Position numbers and translations under genes: made by a program. DNA of 64,000 nt from Stenotrophomonas sp. Iso1 (lineage in GTDB: Bacteria; Pseudomonadota; Gammaproteobacteria; Xanthomonadales; Xanthomonadaceae): NCBI RefSeq assembly GCF_027497995.1, contig NZ_JAODBT010000003.1, forward strand, positions 124,001 through 188,000, read 5' to 3'. The notes under the pieces are model-generated. The model ran no database searches, was not told the origin of the DNA, and saw nothing but the letters and a program-made list of their open reading frames with translations. Shown here one piece after another: positions 44,159 to 52,913 of this stretch (the stretch's first letter is position 1; every line of letters starts with the position of its first letter).

Positions 44159-46657
44159 ATGTCAGGGACTGCACCACGTTCATCCAGCCAGGCAATGGCT
44201 CGGGTCGCGGCTACGCCGGCGCCTGCCCGCGTACGTCAACTACTGGAAAGTACGTTCCAGGTTACCGACGAAGTCCTGCGCACACCGCTGCAGCTGACCG
44301 CCATCGACTTTGAGCGCGCCTTGTTCAAGCGCGCGGAGATGGCCCACAACAGCCAGACCCAATCCGATGTCTACGCGCAACTGCGGGTGCTGCGTGAGCA
44401 TGCCGAACAGTTGCCGGACATTTTCCTGGACGCCTTGGCAGGGCAATTGGCGGCATTCAAAGAGCCGCCCAAGCCCAGCGCCGAAGCGCATGCGGCCACG
44501 TTCAAATCAATGACGCTGGTCGAAGACACCGATATCGACCGTGACATCGTGCTGCACGAAATGGCACGGCGCGAATCCTTCCGCGTCACCAGCCCGTTGC
44601 TGCTGCTCGGCCAACGTTTCGCAGTGCTGGCGGCGCAGCCGGCGTTCGATCCCGAGCGTTTACCGCTGGGCCCGTACGCACTGTGCCGCGCTTTGCGTGA
44701 TTGCGGCGAACAGATGCAGCTCAACCTCGATGCTCAGCTGGTGCTGTATCAAGTTTTTGATCGCATGGTCATGGCACGCCATGCCGAGTTGATCGATCGC
44801 CTGAACATCCTGCTCGAACGCGAGGGCGTGCTGCCCGGCCTGATCTACCGCCCGCACCTGCCCCGCCCTTCCGCACCGCGCGGTGCAGGCGCTGCGGGCA
44901 GTCATACCGATGCCAGTGGTGCGCCGGCCCGCGCCGGTCAGGCACCGCTGACCAGCTGGCAAGGCCAAGCACCGGCCGCGTCATGGGCCAGCATTTCCAG
45001 TGAACTCCAAGGCGCCATCCAACCCGGTGCTGCCGGACACGGTGGAGCTCAGGCTGCGCCGCCGTCGGCCGCAACGGGCAGCGGGGCCAATCCCGCAAAC
45101 ATGGACGGCCTGCACACCTTGCTGGATGCCGCCCGTCACGCACTGACGATGGCCGCCGGTGGTTCGGTGGGAGCCGGCACCATGGGCGCTGCCGCAGCCG
45201 TAGGCGCGGTTGCCGGTTCAGCAGGAATGTTGGGGGCTGCAGGCACCGGCGGTTCAATGCCGCAGCACGGCGGCACGCAGCTGCAATCCGGCACCGGGCA
45301 TGCCCCGGCGACCAACGCAAGCGCACCGGCGGTGCCCGTGTCCAGCCAGGTGGCGATGAGCGTGCTGGGCAAACTGCAGGCGCCAGCAGCGTCATCTGGT
45401 AGCCGCCACAGCATTGCCGACATCCGCGACGCACTGCTGTCTCAGGTCAAGGCAGAACACGGCCCGGCCGCAACGCTCTCGGTGCAGGACGCCGACACGA
45501 TGGATCTGCTGGGCATGTTGTATTCCCAGCTGCAGCGCGAAGTCCGTACCGAAGGCCCGGCCGCCGATCTGTTGCAACGTTTGCAGGTACCCCTGGCCCG
45601 CGCCGCCATTGGCGACCAGGAATTCTTCCTGCGCGACCAGCACCCGGCACGTGAGCTGCTCAACGCGGTGGCCGAGTCCGGCGCGGTCTGGCTCAGCGAC
45701 GAAGACAGCGATCCGCTGCTGCTGCTCAAGCTCAAAGATGCGGTCAACAAGGTGGTCACCGACTACCAGGGCGACGAAGCAGTCTTTGTCGAAGCCAACG
45801 ATCACATTCAGGGGCATCTGCGCGCTGCGGCACGACGCGCTGAGATGGCCGAGCGCCGGCAGATAGAAGCCGCGCGTGGCAAGGAACGTCTGGAAGCGGC
45901 CAAACAATTGGCCAATCACACCATCGACGAGCTGTGCCAGACCACCGAGCTGCCGAAGTTCGTGCAGACCCTGCTGCGCAAGGCATGGGCCGACGTGCTC
46001 ACTCTCACGCTGCTGCGTCAGGGCGAAGGCTCGAACGAATGGCTGCAGCGCGAGCAGGCCACGCGCCGCATCAGCGAAATCACCGGCATGGCGCCCGGCG
46101 GCGCGGCTGACGCGGCCTTCGGCGAAGAAATCGAACAAGCACTGCTGCAGGTGGGTTACCACCAGGACGAGGCGGCGGCGATCTCGCGGCGGCTTTCCAC
46201 ACCCGGTGGCGAAGACACGCTTGTCTCCCGCACCGAACTGGCCGCCAGGCTCAAGGCGCGCGCGCGCCTGGGCGAAGCCGGCGACCCTGACGAAGAAGAG
46301 GGCCGCCGCAAAAAAGCCCAGCCGATGCGCAGCGACGAGGAAGAGGCGCACCACCGCCTACTGCGTACGTTGCCGTTCGGCACCTGGTTTGAATTCACCG
46401 TCAACCAACAGGGCGACAACCGCCGCCAGCGCCTGTCCTGGTACAGCCTGATTACCGACAACGCCCTGTTCGTCAACCAACGCGGCCAGAAGGTTTCCGA
46501 ACACTCCCTCGATTCGCTGTCGCGATTGATGGCCAAGGGCCAGCTGCGCATCGTCACCGAAGACCGTGGCCGCCTGATCGACCGTGCCTGGCAGGCCACC
46601 GTGCGCGCATTGCGCTCGATTGCCGGCCAAGCCTCCAATGACGGGGAGTCCGCATGA
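44159..46657 (+). CDS. DUF1631 family protein
   Basis: An 832-residue protein matching the DUF1631 family: an N-terminal helical region (RVRQLLESTFQVTDEVLRTP) and a low-complexity Ala/Gly/Ser-rich linker (about residues 240-400). A C-terminal domain follows, with LKDAVNKVVTDYQGDEAVFV and WFEFTVNQQGDNRRQRLSWY, a part that looks like a PilZ-related beta-barrel. No signal peptide or membrane segment. It overlaps a PilZ gene by 4 bp, suggesting a c-di-GMP link. Molecular function unknown. Confidence 0.88.
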   Translation: MSGTAPRSSSQAMARVAATPAPARVRQLLESTFQVTDEVLRTPLQLTAIDFERALFKRAEMAHNSQTQSDVYAQLRVLREHAEQLPDIFLDALAGQLAAFKEPPKPSAEAHAATFKSMTLVEDTDIDRDIVLHEMARRESFRVTSPLLLLGQRFAVLAAQPAFDPERLPLGPYALCRALRDCGEQMQLNLDAQLVLYQVFDRMVMARHAELIDRLNILLEREGVLPGLIYRPHLPRPSAPRGAGAAGSHTDASGAPARAGQAPLTSWQGQAPAASWASISSELQGAIQPGAAGHGGAQAAPPSAATGSGANPANMDGLHTLLDAARHALTMAAGGSVGAGTMGAAAAVGAVAGSAGMLGAAGTGGSMPQHGGTQLQSGTGHAPATNASAPAVPVSSQVAMSVLGKLQAPAASSGSRHSIADIRDALLSQVKAEHGPAATLSVQDADTMDLLGMLYSQLQREVRTEGPAADLLQRLQVPLARAAIGDQEFFLRDQHPARELLNAVAESGAVWLSDEDSDPLLLLKLKDAVNKVVTDYQGDEAVFVEANDHIQGHLRAAARRAEMAERRQIEAARGKERLEAAKQLANHTIDELCQTTELPKFVQTLLRKAWADVLTLTLLRQGEGSNEWLQREQATRRISEITGMAPGGAADAAFGEEIEQALLQVGYHQDEAAAISRRLSTPGGEDTLVSRTELAARLKARARLGEAGDPDEEEGRRKKAQPMRSDEEEAHHRLLRTLPFGTWFEFTVNQQGDNRRQRLSWYSLITDNALFVNQRGQKVSEHSLDSLSRLMAKGQLRIVTEDRGRLIDRAWQATVRALRSIAGQASNDGESA

Positions 46658-47001
46658 TCACCAACACCCGCCGCGCGCCGCGATTGCAGGTCCCTGAAAT
46701 GGTGCCGGTACGCGACCAGATGACCGGCGCCCAGATCGGCCGGCTCGGCAACATATCCGAAACCGGCATGCTGCTGATCACCTCCGTGGCGTTGCAGGAA
46801 GATGCCCTGTACCAGCTGCAGTTCGCTATTGCCGATGGCCGCGGCGGGCAACTGCAGATCGACGTCGGCGTTCATCTGTTGTGGTGCGAACCCACGCATG
46901 CGCCCGACCAATCGTGGGCTGGCTTCCGCTTCCTGACCTTGGACAAAGGCCAGCGCGAGCAGCTCCAACGCTGGATAGAGGATCGCCTACCGCCAGCCTG
47001 A
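46654..47001 (+). CDS. PilZ domain protein
   Basis: A 115-residue single PilZ domain. Both c-di-GMP-binding motifs are present: RxxxR (Arg 6 and Arg 10 in RRAPR) and (D/N)xSxxG (NISETG, residues 33-38). It should therefore bind c-di-GMP, unlike the degenerate xanthomonad PilZ proteins. It overlaps the DUF1631 gene by 4 bp, so the two are coupled and likely functional partners. Confidence 0.93.
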   Translation: MITNTRRAPRLQVPEMVPVRDQMTGAQIGRLGNISETGMLLITSVALQEDALYQLQFAIADGRGGQLQIDVGVHLLWCEPTHAPDQSWAGFRFLTLDKGQREQLQRWIEDRLPPA

Positions 47002-47084
47002 GTGCCGAAAACGGCACAGCGGCAGGCGGGCGATTGCGGCAAAATCAGCGCTCCGCATCACGCACCTGCAAGCGAGCCACCGCG

Positions 47085-48413
47085 ATGAACCAGCAAGATC
47101 CCGGCACCCTGTATTCCCAGCACCTGGGCGTGCTCACCGACCGCGCCAACACGGCACTGGCGCGCGCCGGCTTCGACCATCTGGTCATCCCCAGTGGCAC
47201 CCAGCATTACCAGGTGTTTGACGACCGCGACTACCCCTACGCGGTCAACCCGCAGTTCAAGACCTGGCTGCCGCTGACCAAGCTGCCTTACAGCTGGCTG
47301 ATCCACACCCCCGGCAAGCGCCCGACGTTGGTGTTCTACCAGCCGTTCGACTACTGGCACGTGGTGCCGGATGCGCCCAGCGGCTGGTGGGTGGAGCATT
47401 TCGATATCCATATCATCCGCAAGCCGGAAGAAGCGCTGGCGCTGTTGCCGAAGGACCCCAGCCGCTGCGCCATCCTTGGCGAAGCACAAAGCGCACTGGG
47501 CGGCTATGCGCCGAATAATCCTGACGTGGTCATCAACTACCTGGATTGGCACCGCGGCTACAAGACGCCTTACGAAATCGCATTGATGCGCCAGGCCCAG
47601 GTGCACGCAGTACGCGGCCACCGCGCAGCCGAGGCAGCGTTCCGTGCAGGCGCCAGCGAGTTCGATATCCACATGGCGTACTGCAGCGCCGTTGGCCAGG
47701 ACGCCAATGAACTGCCCTACGGCAACATCATCGGCCTCAACGAGCATGCGGCCGTGCTGCATTACACCGACCTGGGCAAGCAGGCACCGCAGCCGCTGCG
47801 CAGCTTCCTGATCGACGCCGGTGCCTCGGCGTATGGCTATGCCAGCGACATCACCCGCACCTATGCCAGCACCGGCCATGACGAGTTCCAGGCCTTGATC
47901 AACGCGGTGGACGCCGCGCAGCTCAAGATGTGCCAGGCGGTGCGCGCTGGTTTCGACTACAAGCAGCTGCACGTCGATGCACACCTGTCGTTGATGGGCA
48001 TCCTCAAGGATTTCGGGGTGATCAACGTCTCACCGGAAGCCGCCCTGGCCACCGGCGTCAGCGCGGCATTCTTCCCGCATGGCATCGGTCATTTGATCGG
48101 CGCCCAGGTACATGACGTGGCTGGCTTCGCCGCAGGCGAGAACGGCGGCCGCGTCGAGCGCCCCACTGGCCACCCGTACCTGCGCATGACCCGCGTACTG
48201 GAGCCGGGCATGGTGGTGACCATTGAACCGGGACTGTATTTCATCGACATGCTGCTGGATGAAGTGAAGAAGGCCGGCAACGCGGCCAGCGTGAACTGGG
48301 ACCGCGTGGACTTCTTCCGCCCCTACGGCGGTGTCCGTATCGAAGACGAAGTGTTGTGCACCGACGGCGAAGCGGACAACCTCACCCGCCCGGCGTTTGC
48401 CGCACAGGCTTGA
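47085..48413 (+). CDS. pepQ: Xaa-Pro dipeptidase
   Basis: A 442-residue M24 metalloprotease (pita-bread fold) hydrolysing X-Pro dipeptides, E. coli PepQ length. Metal ligands are visible as IDAGASAYGYASDITRTY (two Asp), GIGHLIGAQVHDV (His), VTIEPGLYF (Glu) and VRIEDEVL (Glu). The start at 47085 (MNQQDPGTLYSQHL) is set by homology. It is convergent with pepP, another M24 peptidase, with terminators between. Confidence 0.95.
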   Translation: MNQQDPGTLYSQHLGVLTDRANTALARAGFDHLVIPSGTQHYQVFDDRDYPYAVNPQFKTWLPLTKLPYSWLIHTPGKRPTLVFYQPFDYWHVVPDAPSGWWVEHFDIHIIRKPEEALALLPKDPSRCAILGEAQSALGGYAPNNPDVVINYLDWHRGYKTPYEIALMRQAQVHAVRGHRAAEAAFRAGASEFDIHMAYCSAVGQDANELPYGNIIGLNEHAAVLHYTDLGKQAPQPLRSFLIDAGASAYGYASDITRTYASTGHDEFQALINAVDAAQLKMCQAVRAGFDYKQLHVDAHLSLMGILKDFGVINVSPEAALATGVSAAFFPHGIGHLIGAQVHDVAGFAAGENGGRVERPTGHPYLRMTRVLEPGMVVTIEPGLYFIDMLLDEVKKAGNAASVNWDRVDFFRPYGGVRIEDEVLCTDGEADNLTRPAFAAQA

Positions 48414-48549
48414 TGCTGGGTTTGGGCAGCATGCGGGCAGGCTCAAATCGCGCTTGAGTGACAGGAGCGCCTTCAGGCGGCAGGTAAACCTGTCGCCTTC
48501 ACGCTCGAAATAGCACCGTCAGCGCCAGGTCTTCCGCCGTGATGATTTG

Positions 48550-48572
48550 CCCGGATGTGCAATGCATCCGGG
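48550..48572 (+). terminator. hairpin downstream of pepQ
   Basis: Perfect 8-bp stem (CCCGGATG / CATCCGGG) with a 7-nt loop, about 135 bp after pepQ; a TTCTGATGTTTT stretch follows. It could be a terminator or a REP-like element. Confidence 0.45.
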
Positions 48573-48710
48573 TTCTGATGTTTTGCATTCCCTTCGTACA
48601 TCCCGGGTGCGTTCACCCTTGCCCGTGCTACAGAAGCACACGCATTGCTTTTCCTTTCCTGCGCCGCAGGTGCGCTTGAGCAGTAAAGCAACCGCAACGC
48701 CCTCGCCCAT

Positions 48711-48744
48711 AAAAAACCCCGGATAAGCTCTCGCTCACCCGGGG
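48711..48744 (-). terminator. intrinsic terminator of pepP
   Basis: On the minus strand, a CCCCGG...CCGGGG stem with an inner AGC/GCT pairing, followed by a TTTTTT tract. It lies 20 bp after the pepP stop. Confidence 0.8.
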
Positions 48745-48763
48745 CCATGTTTCTGCATGCACC

Positions 48764-50110
48764 TCAATCCAAAACCAACGTGCCCAGGCGCTCAGCCATG
48801 AACGCCTCGATCTCGTCGGCACTGCGCTCCAGCGCGCCGGTCAACACCCGGTGACCCTCCTCGGTGATCAGCACATCGTCCTCGATGCGAATCCCAATAC
48901 CGCGCCAACGCGCATCCACGCTGCGGTCCTCCGGCGAGATGTACAGGCCCGGCTCGATGGTGAACACCATGCCCGGCTCCAGCAGACGCGACTCACCGGC
49001 CACCCGGTAATCACCCACGTCGTGCACGTCCAAACCCAGCCAATGCCCGGTCTTGTGCCGGTAAAAACGCTGGTAATGACGTTCGAGGATGTTTTCTTCC
49101 AGGTCGCCCTTCAGCAGGCCAAGCTGCAACAAGCCTTCGGTCAATACCTCGACCGCCGCCAGATGCCCTTCTTCGTAGGCAATGCCCGGTTGCGCCTGTT
49201 CCAGCGCCGCAACCTGCGCGGCCAACACCAGGTCATGCAGCGCGCGTTGCTCCGGTGTGAAGCGTCCGTTGACCGGGAACGTACGGGTAATGTCGCTGGC
49301 GTAGCCAAGGTACTCGGCACCGGCGTCGATCAACACCAGGTCACCATCGCGGCTGCCGCTGCGATTGTCGCGGTAATGCAGCACGCACGCATTGGCACCA
49401 GCGCCGACGATGCTGCTGTACGCCGGGCAGGCATCGTGCCGGCGGAATTCACGCTCAATCTCTGCCTGCAGCTCGTACTCATGAATGCCAGCGCGCGCGG
49501 CACGCATTGCTGCGCGGTGCGCGCGCACGCTGATGTCGGCCGCGGTCTGCATCAGCGCGATTTCATCCGCCGATTTGTACAGCCGCTGCTCGTGCAGCAA
49601 GTGGCCCAGCTCCAGAAACTCGTGCGGCGGTTGCGCGCCGTGGCGCACCTGTGAGCGCACACGGTTCACCCAGCCGATCAGCTTGAGGTCGAAATCCGCA
49701 TCGCGGCCAAAGTGGTAATAAACGCGCGAACGCCCTTCCAGCAGGCCGGGCAGGATTTCGTCCAGGTCCTCGATGGGATAGGCGTCATCCATGCCGTAAT
49801 GCGCCACCGCGCCGTCCTGACCTTCGCGCGGGCCGTCCCAGGCTTCGCGGTCCGGGTCACGCTCGCGGCAGAACAGGATCGTCTCGCCATGGCGGCGGCC
49901 CGGGATCAATACCAGCACGGCCTCCGGTTCCTGAAAACCGCTCAGGTACCAGAAATCCGAATCCTGACGGTAGGGGTAGAACGTGTCGTGACTGCGTACG
50001 CGCTCAGGCGCAGCCGGCAACACCAGAATGGCATCGTCACCGGCCGCTTCCATCAGTTGCCGGCGGCGACGCGCGTACTCGGCGGGGGTGATCCCGGAAA
50101 GACGCTTCAT
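48764..50110 (-). CDS. pepP: Xaa-Pro aminopeptidase
   Basis: A 448-residue M24B metalloprotease that removes N-terminal residues before proline. The metal-binding motifs are LIDAGAEYLGYASDITRTF, GHWLGLDVHDVG, FTIEPGLYI and IRIEDDVLIT; the N-terminal creatinase-like domain has SDFWYLSGFQEPEAVLVL. The start at 50110 follows GAGGGA, 8 bp after the UPF0149 stop, the typical ygfB-pepP order. Confidence 0.95.
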   Translation of the reverse strand: MKRLSGITPAEYARRRRQLMEAAGDDAILVLPAAPERVRSHDTFYPYRQDSDFWYLSGFQEPEAVLVLIPGRRHGETILFCRERDPDREAWDGPREGQDGAVAHYGMDDAYPIEDLDEILPGLLEGRSRVYYHFGRDADFDLKLIGWVNRVRSQVRHGAQPPHEFLELGHLLHEQRLYKSADEIALMQTAADISVRAHRAAMRAARAGIHEYELQAEIEREFRRHDACPAYSSIVGAGANACVLHYRDNRSGSRDGDLVLIDAGAEYLGYASDITRTFPVNGRFTPEQRALHDLVLAAQVAALEQAQPGIAYEEGHLAAVEVLTEGLLQLGLLKGDLEENILERHYQRFYRHKTGHWLGLDVHDVGDYRVAGESRLLEPGMVFTIEPGLYISPEDRSVDARWRGIGIRIEDDVLITEEGHRVLTGALERSADEIEAFMAERLGTLVLD

Positions 50111-50118
50111 GCGGTCCC

Positions 50119-50664
50119 TCAGTTGAGGCTCTGACGGTGGCGCGAGCCCATCACGCAATCGCCGTGCAGCAGCAGCGCGGCAACGCGGACAAACTCTTCA
50201 ATCTCGGCCAATGCATCTTCATCTTCATCGGCACTGTCGAACTGGTCGCTGGAGGCCTGCGCCAGACGCGCCAGATCCTGCAGTGCCTCCTCGCCTTCTT
50301 CGCTCAGCGCCGGGCGCTTGCCCGAAGCCAGGCCGAAGCCGCCGAGGAAGGCGCGGCACCACTCGAACAACGCATCGGTGCGCGCCTGCAGCGGTTCCGC
50401 CGCGTCGGCCAGCACCAGTTCGAAGGCGAAGTCAGGGTCTTCCAACTGCGCCACGGTGGCTTGGCGCAGGCGGTCCAATGCACTACCGGCCTCTGGGGTC
50501 TGCATGTTGTCGTCGGCCAGTACTTTGGCAGGCCAGGCTTGGAGGTCGGCACCGCCGCCAGCCAACCAACCGGTCAGGCCGCCATGGAGTTCAGCCGGGG
50601 AAGCACCCAGGCCCAGCGACTGGCTGGCCTGGACAATGTCGTTGATGACAGGAAGTTCGCTCAT
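50119..50664 (-). CDS. ygfB: UPF0149 (YgfB/YecA-like) family protein
   Basis: A 181-residue small helical protein of the UPF0149 family: SPAELHGGLTGWLAGGG near the start, WCRAFLGGFGLASGKRPALS in the middle and EEFVRVAALLLHGDC near the end. The YecA C-terminal zinc-binding SEC-C motif is absent. It is upstream of pepP on the same strand (8-bp gap) and divergent from the ZapB-like gene/zapA. Function is not established. Confidence 0.9.
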   Translation of the reverse strand: MSELPVINDIVQASQSLGLGASPAELHGGLTGWLAGGGADLQAWPAKVLADDNMQTPEAGSALDRLRQATVAQLEDPDFAFELVLADAAEPLQARTDALFEWCRAFLGGFGLASGKRPALSEEGEEALQDLARLAQASSDQFDSADEDEDALAEIEEFVRVAALLLHGDCVMGSRHRQSLN

Positions 50665-50790
50665 GTGACAGTTCTGTAAAGCGGGAAAGGGTCGCAACCA
50701 TGGGCAACATGGCGACGGCCGCACAGTGTATCAATCGGGCTGCGTCATCCACCTTGACCACCCCTCCCCGGCATGCCTATCGTGCCAACC

Positions 50791-51012
50791 ATGAACGCCT
50801 TCGACCCCGCCGGCCAGCTGCTTGCCCTCGTTTCCCGTCTCGAGCTGCTGCTCGAGCGCAACCAGCGGTTGGCCGATGAGAACCGGAGCCTGCGCCAGCA
50901 GCAGGAACAATTGATGAATGAACGCTCCCAGCTGCTGGCCAAGAATGAGCAGGCCCGCTCGCGGGTGGAAGCCATGATCACCCGACTCAAATCGTTGGAG
51001 CAGCACACGTGA
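50791..51012 (+). CDS. small coiled-coil protein, TIGR02449 family (ZapB-like)
   Basis: A 73-residue protein that is almost entirely coiled coil (ALVSRLELLLERNQRLADEN, then LRQQQEQLMNERSQLLAK). The family sits upstream of zapA in xanthomonads and pseudomonads and resembles the division protein ZapB. The start at 50791 (MNAFDPAG) is preferred; an in-frame ATG at 50773 is possible. It overlaps zapA by 4 bp, so a role at the FtsZ ring is likely but inferred. Confidence 0.85.
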   Translation: MNAFDPAGQLLALVSRLELLLERNQRLADENRSLRQQQEQLMNERSQLLAKNEQARSRVEAMITRLKSLEQHT

Positions 51013-51308
51013 GCCACAACGAACCGGTCAGCGTCCGCATCCTCGACCGCGAGTACACGGTGGGTGTCGAAACCGCCGAGCGCGACAGCCTCAACGCCGC
51101 TGCACGCATGCTTGATGCCAAGATGCGCGAGATCCGTGGCAGCAACCGCATGGCGGCCGTGGACCGGGTTGCAGTGCTGGCCGCGCTCAATCTGGCGCAT
51201 GAGCTGCAGCAGGTCCGTGACGAGCAGGCCTCGCAGCAACAGCGCTTCCAGGCCGCGTTGAATGAGCTCAACCAGCGCCTGGATATCGCCATCGACAACG
51301 CGCGTTGA
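51009..51308 (+). CDS. zapA: cell division protein ZapA
   Basis: A 99-residue FtsZ-ring-associated protein. The N-terminal half has VSVRILDREYTVGVE and DSLNAAARMLDAKMREIR, typical of ZapA; the C-terminal half is a coiled coil. It overlaps the ZapB-like gene by 4 bp. The 6S RNA gene follows directly, the conserved zapA-ssrS-fau order. Confidence 0.95.
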   Translation: MSHNEPVSVRILDREYTVGVETAERDSLNAAARMLDAKMREIRGSNRMAAVDRVAVLAALNLAHELQQVRDEQASQQQRFQAALNELNQRLDIAIDNAR

Positions 51309-51379
51309 TTCAGCTGAGTCGCTCAGGCAAGTGAATTGGACACACGCCTGAAAAGGCTCCCCCCGCCGGCGCAACCGGC

Positions 51380-51385
51380 TATACT
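51380..51385 (+). promoter_or_regulatory. -10 box of 6S RNA
   Basis: TATACT ending 8 bp before the predicted 6S RNA start. No good -35 is seen at the standard spacing. Confidence 0.55.
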
Positions 51386-51392
51386 TGCCCCG

Positions 51393-51576
51393 CGTTCTCT
51401 GCTGTGAACGACGGCGTGTGCAAACATTCGCCTTGTCCCTTAATTACGACCACGGGGGCGCGACGGAGCCGGGTGTGCAAGTCCGCCTTGTAGCGGGAAG
51501 CCCGATGGCCCCCCAGCGTTCCCACTTGAACCCCGGGTTCAAGGTCGTTTCGCACGCATCGTCACCGCGGAGAATG
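51393..51576 (+). ncRNA. ssrS: 6S RNA
   Basis: About 184 nt. The ends form the 6S closing stem (TTCTC near 51395 pairs with GAGAA at 51570-51574; GTGAACGA pairs with TCGTCAC). The middle has a long, mostly paired rod around an open bubble. Position between zapA and the 5-formyl-THF cyclo-ligase gene is diagnostic. It binds and inhibits housekeeping RNA polymerase in stationary phase. The exact ends are estimated. Confidence 0.87.
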
Positions 51577-51586
51577 CAATATTCTG

Positions 51587-51617
51587 GAACGGCGCCTAAC
51601 GGCGCCGTTCTTCTTTT
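51587..51617 (+). terminator. intrinsic terminator after 6S RNA
   Basis: Perfect 10-bp stem (GAACGGCGCC / GGCGCCGTTC) with a TAAC loop, then TTCTTTT. Confidence 0.88.
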
Positions 51618-51671
51618 CCGTTCTCCGTTTGGGAAATGTGGCGCGTAGCGCCGGATGAGTGTTGGGGTAAT

Positions 51672-51714
51672 ACCCTCACCCCAACCCCTCTCCCGCGGGC
51701 GGGAGGGGGGCTTT
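51672..51714. repeat. type B GC-rich intergenic repeat, single copy
   Basis: ACCCTCACCCCAACCCCTCT, then CCCGCGGGCGGGAGGGGGGC. Same hairpin as in the 28.7-kb array, 21 bp before fau. It may lie in the fau leader. Confidence 0.82.
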
Positions 51715-51735
51715 CAAACCTGACTCCGCTACCCT

Positions 51736-52332
51736 GTGCCGATGACTGCCGACCACCGCCAGACCCTTCGCCAGCAACTGCGCCAACGCCGCCGCGACAT
51801 TCCTGCCGCCGTGCGCATCGCCGCCGCTGAAACCCTCGCCGCGCACCTGCTTTCCCTGCCCTTTGCCGATATCAGCGGCCACGTTGCCGGCTATTGGGCG
51901 ATGGACGGGGAGATCGCGCTGCACCGTTGGCAGATGCAGCTACCGCCTCAACAGATCTATTGCCTACCGGTGCTGCACCGCAAGCTGCTGCGCTTTGCGC
52001 CATGGCGGCCGGGGCAGGCATTGGTGAGCAACCGCTACGGCATTCCCGAGCCGGACGTAGACCCGGCGCAGGCGCTGCGGCCGGAGGAGATGGCGTTGGT
52101 CGTGGCACCGCTGGTCGGTTTCGACCCGCTGGGCCAGCGGCTGGGCATGGGAGGCGGCTGGTATGATCGCAGCTTCGCATTCCGGCAGCGCCAGGCCGCG
52201 CCGCCGTGGTTGGTTGGGGTCGGTTTTGCCGCCCAGCAAGTACCCACACTCCCTGTCGAAGACTGGGACGTGACGGTCGATGCGATCTGTACCGAGCAGG
52301 CCACTCTCTACCCGGAACCGTTGAACGCATGA
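51736..52332 (+). CDS. fau: 5-formyltetrahydrofolate cyclo-ligase
   Basis: A 198-residue enzyme converting 5-formyl-THF to 5,10-methenyl-THF. RQQLRQRRRDI near the N-terminus, YGIPEPD, and LGMGGGWYDRSF near residue 135 are the family motifs. An alternative start at 51742 (MTADHRQT) is equally plausible. Its stop overlaps the EVE gene by 4 bp. Confidence 0.94.
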   Translation: MPMTADHRQTLRQQLRQRRRDIPAAVRIAAAETLAAHLLSLPFADISGHVAGYWAMDGEIALHRWQMQLPPQQIYCLPVLHRKLLRFAPWRPGQALVSNRYGIPEPDVDPAQALRPEEMALVVAPLVGFDPLGQRLGMGGGWYDRSFAFRQRQAAPPWLVGVGFAAQQVPTLPVEDWDVTVDAICTEQATLYPEPLNA

Positions 52333-52811
52333 CCGCCCGCAAGCGCTACTGGCTGATGAAGTCCGAACCGGACGCCTTTTCCATCGACGACCTGCAGCGC
52401 GTAGGCACCGAACCATGGAACGGTGTGCGCAATTACCAGGCGCGCAATTTCATGCGCGATGGCATGAAGGTGGGCGACGGCATCCTGTTCTACCACTCCA
52501 ACACCAAGGTGCCAGGTATTGTCGGCATCGCCACGGTGGCAAGTGAGGCCTACCCGGACGACACACAGTTCGACCCCCAATCGGACTATTACGACCCCAA
52601 GAGCACCCGCGAGGAACCGCGCTGGATGCTGGTGGACGTAGGTTTCGAGCGCAAGCTGGCGCAGGTGATCGCACTGGACGAAATCAAACAGCATGCCGAG
52701 CAGCTGGGCGAAGGTTTTCCGCTGACCGCCAAGGGCAACCGGCTGTCTGTTTTCCCGGTAACCGCCGCGCAGTGGAAGCTGCTGCTGTCGCTGGAAAAGA
52801 AGCCAGGCTGA
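52329..52811 (+). CDS. EVE domain-containing protein
   Basis: A 160-residue EVE (formerly DUF55) domain protein: YWLMKSEPDAFSIDDLQ, WNGVRNYQARNFMRDGMKVG and ILFYHSNTKVPGIVGIATV are typical. EVE domains belong to the PUA-like superfamily and bind modified bases in DNA or RNA. The start at 52329 is coupled to fau by an ATGA overlap. Confidence 0.94.
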   Translation: MTARKRYWLMKSEPDAFSIDDLQRVGTEPWNGVRNYQARNFMRDGMKVGDGILFYHSNTKVPGIVGIATVASEAYPDDTQFDPQSDYYDPKSTREEPRWMLVDVGFERKLAQVIALDEIKQHAEQLGEGFPLTAKGNRLSVFPVTAAQWKLLLSLEKKPG

Positions 52812-52854
52812 ACGCATTGAATGCAGGTTGTACGAGGCCCTGCATCACTGGCGG

Positions 52855-52882
52855 CCTCACGGCTGAAGCCGCTCCTGCAACG
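52855..52882. repeat. REP-like element
   Basis: Contains GGCTGAAGCCGCTCCTGCAA. Its complement, TGCAGGAGCGGCTTCAGCC, matches a REP consensus common in pseudomonads and xanthomonads (stem CGGC-TTCA-GCCG). It lies 32 bp before rpiA. Confidence 0.6.
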
Positions 52883-52913
52883 AACAAATTCTTCCCACCT
52901 GATTGAGCCCACC

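Larger units (their letters stand above)
48414..48763. other. 350-bp gap between pepQ and pepP
   Basis: Convergent intergenic region holding one perfect hairpin downstream of pepQ and the pepP terminator. No coding frame or other element is seen in the remainder. Confidence 0.65.
51309..51735. other. 427-bp gap: 6S RNA region plus repeat
   Basis: Between zapA and fau. It contains the 6S RNA promoter, the 6S RNA, its terminator and a type B repeat. No protein gene is supported. Confidence 0.75.

Noticed and set aside
51385-51648. Short protein frame over the 6S RNA
   Set aside because: It coincides with the 6S RNA structure and conserved gene order; no coding evidence.
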